This document shows, one piece after another, positions 6,642 through 11,086 of a stretch of 11,086 nt of DNA. The DNA lies in the NCBI GenBank assembly GCA_020629815.1, contig JAHDCN010000072.1, positions 1 through 11,086 on the forward strand, read 5' to 3'. The stretch comes from Verrucomicrobiota bacterium. GTDB lineage: Bacteria; Verrucomicrobiota; Verrucomicrobiia; Verrucomicrobiales; DEV007. Made by a program: the position numbers and the translations under genes. The notes under the pieces are model-generated. The model did not search any database. It was given only the letters and a program-made list of their open reading frames with translations, and was not told the DNA's origin. Each line of letters begins with the position of its first letter. Position 1 is the stretch's first letter.

Positions 6642-7259
6642 CTACCAGGTTTTCACGTTGTCCTTCCAAGTCTCTTCTTCCTTGTCGCGCCCTTTGCTCC
6701 AAATCAGGATTGATTGAGGAAGAACAGTAGCATCTGTAGTGGTGTCCCATTGCGGTTTTTCTACTCTGCTGTTGTAGTCAAGATCAAGACGGACGCTGAA
6801 ATACTCACCCCAGGGGTCCCAGAGCTCGCCGGTTCCATCAGCCTCTAAAGAAACCCCTTTTCGGAATTTTCCACCGCCCGCCTTTTTCGCTTGTTTACCA
6901 GTGTAAAAAGCGATCCGGCGTGGATTCAGGCCACCGGGCTCTGCTTCAGGATCCGATCCGAGAAGCACATCCATCAACTTGTTGTCGGTAAGCATTTCGT
7001 CGGTTTCACTTGGTGAATCCTTTGGATCGACAGGGTATTTGCGATACTCGGTGAAGTAAGCGGAAATCGCGTTCTTCAAATTGTGAGCCTCATTCTCTGC
7101 ATGAGATTTCTCCGCTTTCCGGAGAGCCCCGTTCGCGGCCGGGAACATCAACCCGCCGAGAATCAGAATAATGGAGATAACAACAATCAATTCGATCAGA
7201 GTAAAGCCGGTCGAAGATTTGCGACTATTGGGACGTGCGATTTTCATGGTATGGCGCAT
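6642..7259 (-). CDS. Type II secretion/type IV pilin-like pseudopilin (GspG-like)
   Basis: This 205-residue protein starts with a short basic leader and the prepilin peptidase site: cleavage after Gly18, then FTLIELIVVISIILIL with the essential Glu at +5 (Glu23). Residues 19-41 form the hydrophobic helix. The C-terminal part has the GspG-like elements DPWGEYFSVRLD, ILIWSKGRD and a final DNVKTW. This suggests a major-pseudopilin fold assembled into a short inner-membrane filament after processing by PilD-type peptidase. A second ATG twelve bases in (Met5) could also be used; neither has a visible Shine-Dalgarno. No other secretion or pilus gene is nearby, so it is an orphan. It has its own terminator and faces cysQ. 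Many Verrucomicrobia-type genomes carry scattered genes of this kind with unknown targets. Confidence 0.9.
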   Translation of the reverse strand: MRHTMKIARPNSRKSSTGFTLIELIVVISIILILGGLMFPAANGALRKAEKSHAENEAHNLKNAISAYFTEYRKYPVDPKDSPSETDEMLTDNKLMDVLLGSDPEAEPGGLNPRRIAFYTGKQAKKAGGGKFRKGVSLEADGTGELWDPWGEYFSVRLDLDYNSRVEKPQWDTTTDATVLPQSILIWSKGRDKEEETWKDNVKTW

Positions 7260-7280
7260 GTTTACGAAGAAAGGAGGGTG

Positions 7281-7309
7281 TTGACCAGAAAATAAGGTCG
7301 TTTCTTAAT
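7281..7309 (+). promoter_or_regulatory. Candidate promoter for rnr
   Basis: TTGACC (7281-7286, five of six to the -35 consensus) is followed after 17 bp by CTTAAT (7304-7309, four of six to the -10 consensus). It lies in the divergent gap between the pseudopilin gene and rnr and would leave a leader of about 65 bases. Confidence 0.4.
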
Positions 7310-7380
7310 GACAATACAATGTAAACACAGAAACGGTTGCTACGTCCAGCAAATTCTTACGGTTTTTCACCCCTTATATC

Positions 7381-9639
7381 TTGAAGCACGCATTTCATCA
7401 AAAGATCCTCGGTCTTGTTAAAAGTCCCGGCTTCCGCCCACTCAATAAATCCGAGATGGCGCGTGAGCTTGGCGTTTCTCCGAAGCAGAGAGCTGCGTTT
7501 CGCAAAGCACTTAGTGATTTGGAGGCAGAGGGAAAGATAGTTCAGGGAAAGAAATCCCGTTATCGATTGCCGAATACGTCTTCGAAGTCGGCTCCCTTTA
7601 CCGGCCGCATCGAGTTCTCGGGACGGGGCAAATCGAGCAGTGCATTTTTCGTTCCCGACGAACCCGAAAAGATTGCCGCATTGCGCAACGAAGAGCGACC
7701 ACGTGTTTTTGTTCCCGGTCGATTTACTGCAAATGCACTTCATGGAGATCGGGTTGCTGTTCGACTTACCACTCGCAGTGCTCCTAAGTGGCACAAGTAT
7801 TCGCGCAAGCACCGGGAGCGGTCCCGTTCCCGAAGAGAAGACGAGTCACCAGTGGGGCGGGTGGTTGATGTGTTGGAGCGAAGCAGCCAGAAGATTGTCG
7901 GTATTTATCATCGCCGCGGGCATTCCGCAGTTGTCGCACCCGAAGACAGTCGCTTGCCAAACTATTTCAAACTAAGCGAGGTGATGAAACAGGCGAAGCC
8001 GAACGATCTTGTCGTCGCCGAGTTCGTCGCCTGGGACAGTCCACAAATGCCGCCAGTCGCTCGGATGGTTGAGGTGCTTGGGCGGCCGGATGATCCGCAT
8101 GTTGATATGCTGGCGGTGATCCATCGCTACGGTCTTCCGCTGGAATTTCCGAATCGGGCCCAGACTGAAGCAGATATTGTTGAAGAGGAGATACCCGAAG
8201 AGGAGATTGCATCCCGGGAAGACTGGCGGGACAAAGAGGTGTTTACCATCGACCCGGAAGATGCTCGTGATTTCGACGATGCCATTTCGGTAACGGAGTT
8301 GGAAGGTGGTGGCTGGGAATTGGCTGTACACATTGCTGATGTATCCCACTATGTGAAACCGGGGAGCGCACTCGATAAGGAAGCCCGCAAGCGCGGCAAC
8401 AGCGTATATCTTGCGGACCGGGTGATTCCTATGTTGCCGGAAAAATTGAGCAACGGCGTCTGCAGCTTGAATCCGCATGTCGAGCGCCTCACCCACGCTG
8501 CGATCATGACGTTTGGCTCAACCGGCACGATGAAAAAGGTGCGCTTCGTCAGAGCAGTGATTCGATCGGGCTGGCGCTACACCTATGAAGAGGCCTACAA
8601 CCGAATGATGCTCTCGGACAAAGCGATTGATGCCTTTGAAAACCCGGAGGAGCGAAATTACGCCCGGCATGTGAAACGTGCCTGGAAGCTGGGAGCGGTC
8701 TTGCGGCAGAGAAGATTGGAAGCTGGAGCCTTCGACCTGGATTTTCCCGAGGTGAGAATCGTGCTCGATAAAAAGGGCAAGCCCATTGGCACCAAAACCG
8801 AGATCTACGACGAAAGTCACCAGTTGATCGAGGAGTTTATGCTGGCGGCGAATGAAGCCGTGGCTAAAGAGATCAAGAATGCCAAAGCTCCATCCATTTA
8901 CCGGATCCACGAAGATCCTGATCCGTCAAAGTTGGATGAATATGCCGATCAAGCACGCAGTCTCGGATTCTCTTGCGGTGATCTAACGATTCGCAAGGAA
9001 TTGCAAAAATTGCTGAAGTCTTTCAAGGGCAAGCCTGAAGAAGAGAATTTGAAGATCGGCTTATTGAAGAGCCTGCGTCGTGCTGCGTATTCGAATGCGC
9101 CTCTGGGGCACTACGGATTGGCCAAGGTGAATTACACTCACTTCACCAGCCCGATTCGTCGGTATGCTGACCTGGTCGTGCACCGGGCTCTGAAGCGCCT
9201 TATGTCACGCAACCGGGAGGCATTCGCAGAGGAGAGCCCGGCATCCACTCCGAACGAGCAGGGCATGAGCGATATTGCTCAGCATATTTCCAAAACCGAG
9301 CGGGTTGCCGCCGATGCGGAGATGGAAACCCGGAAGCTGAAGATGATCGAGTATCTCGAGATTCTCTGTCGGGAAGAAGAAGGCAAAACCTTTTCAGCCC
9401 TGGTGACTGACCTGCGTCCGGTTGGCGTTTTCCTCGAGCTCGAGGAATTGCGCACGCGTGGAATGATCCGAAAGATGGACCTGCCTGCGCGAGGGGATTA
9501 CTACTTTGATCGGGGACAGAACAAATTTAAAAGCCGTTCCTCCCGCCACGAAATCCGCCCCGGAGATCGCATTGAAGTTCGCCTGATTCGAGTGGATCGA
9601 AGCCGGGGATTTGTCGACTTCGAACTGGTGGGTGGCTGA
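7381..9639 (+). CDS. rnr: Ribonuclease R (RNB-family 3'-5' exoribonuclease)
   Basis: This 752-residue processive 3'-to-5' exoribonuclease degrades structured RNA and takes part in RNA quality control and ribosomal RNA turnover. Domains in order: an N-terminal winged-helix-like region (about 5-62), cold-shock-type RNA-binding domains (about 72-135 and 155-240), the RNB catalytic domain (about 284-625) and a C-terminal S1 domain (about 660-750). The magnesium-binding aspartates are intact in DPEDARDFDDA (Asp291, 297, 299, 300), as are GHYGLA and the TSPIRRYADLVVHRAL block. The Lys-rich tail of the E. coli enzyme is missing. The only usable start before the winged-helix region is the TTG at 7381. 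In-frame stop codons lie at 7306-7311, there is no ATG or GTG between, and no clear Shine-Dalgarno is present. The gene converges with ogt, 15 bp separating the two stops. Confidence 0.96.
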   Translation: MKHAFHQKILGLVKSPGFRPLNKSEMARELGVSPKQRAAFRKALSDLEAEGKIVQGKKSRYRLPNTSSKSAPFTGRIEFSGRGKSSSAFFVPDEPEKIAALRNEERPRVFVPGRFTANALHGDRVAVRLTTRSAPKWHKYSRKHRERSRSRREDESPVGRVVDVLERSSQKIVGIYHRRGHSAVVAPEDSRLPNYFKLSEVMKQAKPNDLVVAEFVAWDSPQMPPVARMVEVLGRPDDPHVDMLAVIHRYGLPLEFPNRAQTEADIVEEEIPEEEIASREDWRDKEVFTIDPEDARDFDDAISVTELEGGGWELAVHIADVSHYVKPGSALDKEARKRGNSVYLADRVIPMLPEKLSNGVCSLNPHVERLTHAAIMTFGSTGTMKKVRFVRAVIRSGWRYTYEEAYNRMMLSDKAIDAFENPEERNYARHVKRAWKLGAVLRQRRLEAGAFDLDFPEVRIVLDKKGKPIGTKTEIYDESHQLIEEFMLAANEAVAKEIKNAKAPSIYRIHEDPDPSKLDEYADQARSLGFSCGDLTIRKELQKLLKSFKGKPEEENLKIGLLKSLRRAAYSNAPLGHYGLAKVNYTHFTSPIRRYADLVVHRALKRLMSRNREAFAEESPASTPNEQGMSDIAQHISKTERVAADAEMETRKLKMIEYLEILCREEEGKTFSALVTDLRPVGVFLELEELRTRGMIRKMDLPARGDYYFDRGQNKFKSRSSRHEIRPGDRIEVRLIRVDRSRGFVDFELVGG

Positions 9640-9654
9640 GTAGGGAAGAATGTT

Positions 9655-10164
9655 TTAGTTCACTTTGAGAAGAACTCCTTCGTGCTCGAGCAATTTTCGC
9701 TTCATGTCGAGCCCGCCACCGAAACCGGTCAGGGTGCCGTCTGCGCCGATTACCCGATGGCAGGGAACTATGACTGAGACAGGGTTAGCTCCGTTGGCCA
9801 GGCCGACAGCGCGAACCGCCTTGGGGTTTCCAATCTCTTCAGCAATGTCTCCGTAGGATTTCGTGTAGCCAAAAGGGATTCGGCGCAAAGAATCCCAAAC
9901 CGACTTTTGAAACTCGGTTCCAGATGTATCCAATTTTAAATCAAATGACTGACGATCACCGGAAAAATATTCGGTCAACTGCTCTTCCGCCTGGTCCAGA
10001 AAGGGCGATGCGTTTTCAGGAATGATCAGCTCCTCCGGCACTCGATGGGCAAAGAAGCAGCCGCAGATTCCGTTATCGGATGCAAGCAGCACCAATTCCC
10101 CGAAGGGGCCTATCACTGTTCTGGAGGCGGTGATGTTGTCTTCGGGAATGTTCTTTCCGGGCAT
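9655..10164 (-). CDS. ogt: Methylated-DNA-[protein]-cysteine S-methyltransferase
   Basis: This 169-residue suicide repair protein transfers the alkyl group from O6-alkylguanine (and O4-alkylthymine) in DNA to its own cysteine. The acceptor is Cys135 in VIVPCHRVIG (131-140). The helix-turn-helix part is recognisable by FQKSVWDSL (85-93), SYGDIAEEIG (103-112) and KAVRAVGLANGANP (115-128), with Arg118 in the arginine-finger position. GFGGGLDMKRKLLEHEG (147-163) is the usual family ending. The length and the simple N-terminal domain fit the Ogt class; no Ada regulatory domain is fused. The ATG at 10164 gives a normal-length protein, though no Shine-Dalgarno is visible. It converges with rnr, without a clear terminator between them. 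Confidence 0.95.
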   Translation of the reverse strand: MPGKNIPEDNITASRTVIGPFGELVLLASDNGICGCFFAHRVPEELIIPENASPFLDQAEEQLTEYFSGDRQSFDLKLDTSGTEFQKSVWDSLRRIPFGYTKSYGDIAEEIGNPKAVRAVGLANGANPVSVIVPCHRVIGADGTLTGFGGGLDMKRKLLEHEGVLLKVN

Positions 10165-10264
10165 GGGTTGGTAGGGAGAAACTGGTAGCGGAATTTGGGA
10201 AAATTCTGTCTAACAATTCTACGTCGATCCTGACTTAACAATACAATTTTCGCGTCAGTCATTC

Positions 10265-10279
10265 CGTCAGGAACTGACG
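10265..10279. repeat. Hairpin CGTCAG-GAA-CTGACG
   Basis: A 6 bp perfect stem with a GAA loop. It is a two-base variant (one compensated pair) of the hairpin at 10331-10345, so the stem rather than the exact sequence is kept. Confidence 0.8.
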
Positions 10280-10290
10280 TCTCAACATAG

Positions 10291-10436
10291 GCGGGGATTT
10301 CAATCCCCGCAAAACTGTTCGTAATCAAGTCGTCGGGAACCGACGGGTTATTTGTGATGTCAGGGCTTCTGCGATGAATCGTCGGTTCCCGACGTCATAG
10401 GATGGTCGGTAAAAACCCGGGGATTGAAATCCCCGG
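10291..10436. repeat. REPIN-like inverted pair of palindromic repeats
   Basis: The left arm (10291-10345) has the palindrome GCGGGGATT-TC-AATCCCCGC (10291-10310), 20 bp of spacer, then CGTCGG-GAA-CCGACG (10331-10345). The right arm (10380-10436) has the same two elements in reverse order and opposite orientation: CGTCGG-TTC-CCGACG (10380-10394), 22 bp, then CCGGGGATT-GA-AATCCCCGG (10417-10436). The arms are 55 and 57 bp around a 34 bp centre. This arrangement matches the known plan of REP doublets mobilised in trans by RAYT-type transposases. No such transposase is in the window, so the class is an inference. Confidence 0.7.
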
Positions 10437-10447
10437 CTACAATGAAC

Positions 10448-10483
10448 TGTCGCTTCGCGACAAAAGGGAAACCCGTTAGCGGG
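10448..10483. repeat. Two further short hairpins after the REPIN-like element
   Basis: TGTCGC-TTC-GCGACA (10448-10462) is a 6 bp stem with the same TTC loop as the hairpin at 10380. CCCG-TTAG-CGGG (10472-10483) follows. Neither is backed by a T-run in either direction. Confidence 0.6.
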
Positions 10484-10490
10484 GGCGATG

Positions 10491-10643
10491 TTAAGTGGTT
10501 ACGATGTAACTTGGAAGTCGGACAAGGGAAACAATCGAGAGGAAAACCAGAATTAAGCATGTGAGAAGTATAAGTTTTTTTCTGCCCACCAAGGCAATGA
10601 CGATGCCAACAAGACTGAACAAAAAAGCTCCCGCAGAGCACAT
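10491..10643 (-). CDS. Possible small membrane protein (start uncertain)
   Basis: From the ATG at 10643 a 50-residue hydrophobic peptide is read: MCSAGAFLFSLVGIVIALVG, a basic RKK turn, then LILLTCLILVFLSIVSLVRL and a short tail. This gives two likely membrane helices. The frame stays open upstream to about 10760 and encodes a further hydrophobic stretch (WIITRPIVALAFLCFLICIQ) that looks like a third helix, but no ATG, GTG or TTG exists to start it. So this is either a short two-helix protein, a gene using an ATT or ATC start near 10740, or a gene that lost its start. It follows the sulfatase-like gene closely on the same strand. It has no recognised family. Confidence 0.4.
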   Translation of the reverse strand: MCSAGAFLFSLVGIVIALVGRKKLILLTCLILVFLSIVSLVRLPSYIVTT

Positions 10644-10747
10644 CGATTGAATACGGTATGCTTCAGGAGAAGCAACATCGCCGCTTTGTATGCAGATTAG
10701 AAAACAAAGAAACGCTAAAGCAACAATTGGGCGAGTAATGATCCAGC

Positions 10748-11086
10748 TTACTTTTTCTTCTTATCCGGAGGATCCGCCGAAAAGCTTCCTGCCGCTGGCG
10801 TAAAATCCCAGGGGTCCGTCTTTTCACCCATTTTATCCAGAAAGGCTCCCGCCGAAAAGGCTAGGAAGAAGTGCTGGTCGCCTTTCTCGTGGCGGGTGGA
10901 ATCGTAGAGCTTGCGCATGGTTGGTAGCACCGGGCGAGCTTTCTCCCCGAGCAGCTCGATTGAACGACAGGCGCGCAGAGCGCTCCACCAGTCTTCTGTT
11001 TCGAGTGCAGAGATCAGCACGTTCAGCGCCGTTTCGCGATGTTTCTCGGAACTATCGGCCAGCCAGGATGCCGTCTCGATTCGGAC
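10748..11086 (-). CDS. C-terminal end of a sulfatase-like protein with HEAT-like repeats (5' part missing)
   Basis: Only the last 112 residues are in the window; the frame is open to the edge. The visible part begins VRIETASWLAD, continues with a helical stretch containing LEDEDWW-like text (ETEDWWSALRACRSIELLGEKA) and ends with WDFTP and a basic DKKKK tail. Paired helices of this sort (VRIExA...L, then W..L.A..IELLG) resemble the HEAT-like end I know from sulfatases of Verrucomicrobia and Planctomycetes. The catalytic domain is not visible, so that identity is a family-based guess. An internal GTG at 11020 could be mistaken for a start, but the coding sense continues upstream of it. Confidence 0.6.
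   Translation of the reverse strand, partial: VRIETASWLADSSEKHRETALNVLISALETEDWWSALRACRSIELLGEKARPVLPTMRKLYDSTRHEKGDQHFFLAFSAGAFLDKMGEKTDPWDFTPAAGSFSADPPDKKKK

Larger units (their letters stand above)
10165..10490. other. Repeat-rich intergenic region upstream of ogt
   Basis: The first 100 bp (10165-10264) hold no gene and probably the ogt promoter, though no convincing -35/-10 pair is seen. From 10265 to 10483 the DNA is a string of short hairpins, listed separately. A 93-codon - strand frame at 10360-10641 crosses the hairpins and is judged not to be a gene. Confidence 0.75.

Noticed and set aside
7972..8496. Antisense open frame of 174 codons within rnr
   Set aside because: It overlaps the conserved RNB domain, and its translation has no recognisable features.
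10360..10641. 93-codon - strand frame upstream of ogt
   Set aside because: It runs through the palindromic repeats. A different - strand frame over 10491-10745 has much more protein-like, hydrophobic content.

Overview
The window reads as a piece of a Gram-negative bacterial chromosome with moderate GC. It most resembles the Verrucomicrobiota (Opitutae/Puniceicoccales-like) or a related PVC-group lineage. This rests on family content, not on a marker gene. The clues are an orphan GspG-like pseudopilin, a membrane pseudokinase carrying TPRs, the tail of a sulfatase-like protein with a HEAT-type end, generally weak Shine-Dalgarno signals, and hairpin-forming intergenic repeats.

Left part (1-2533, + strand): two ATP-binding subunits of a peptide-type ABC importer, an OppD-like gene cut by the window edge and a complete OppF-like gene. 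They are separated by about 616 bp of non-coding repeat DNA instead of abutting. The spacer holds two related repeat units, the second with an extra inverted copy of its terminal element. It ends in two hairpins in front of oppF, the last of which leaves the oppF ribosome binding site in a bulge.

Middle (2534-6566, + strand): a 98-residue conserved-looking protein of unknown function, then a 925-residue membrane protein with an N-terminal kinase fold whose catalytic residues are replaced, one membrane span, a coiled coil and a large TPR region, then cysQ (3'(2'),5'-bisphosphate nucleotidase). A pseudopilin gene faces cysQ on the - strand and has a good intrinsic terminator between the two.

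Right part (7260-11086): a divergent intergenic region leads to rnr (RNase R, apparently from a TTG start). rnr converges with ogt (methylated-DNA-protein cysteine methyltransferase), with only 15 bp between the stop codons. Next comes a repeat-rich intergenic stretch whose core is a REPIN-like, roughly 146 bp inverted pair of hairpins. A small hydrophobic reading frame without an obvious start follows, then the C-terminal end of a sulfatase-like protein running off the right edge on the - strand.

The genes do not form one pathway. The least ordinary items are the pseudokinase-TPR protein with its small upstream neighbour, the repeat-split opp operon with a structured oppF leader, and the REPIN-like cluster.
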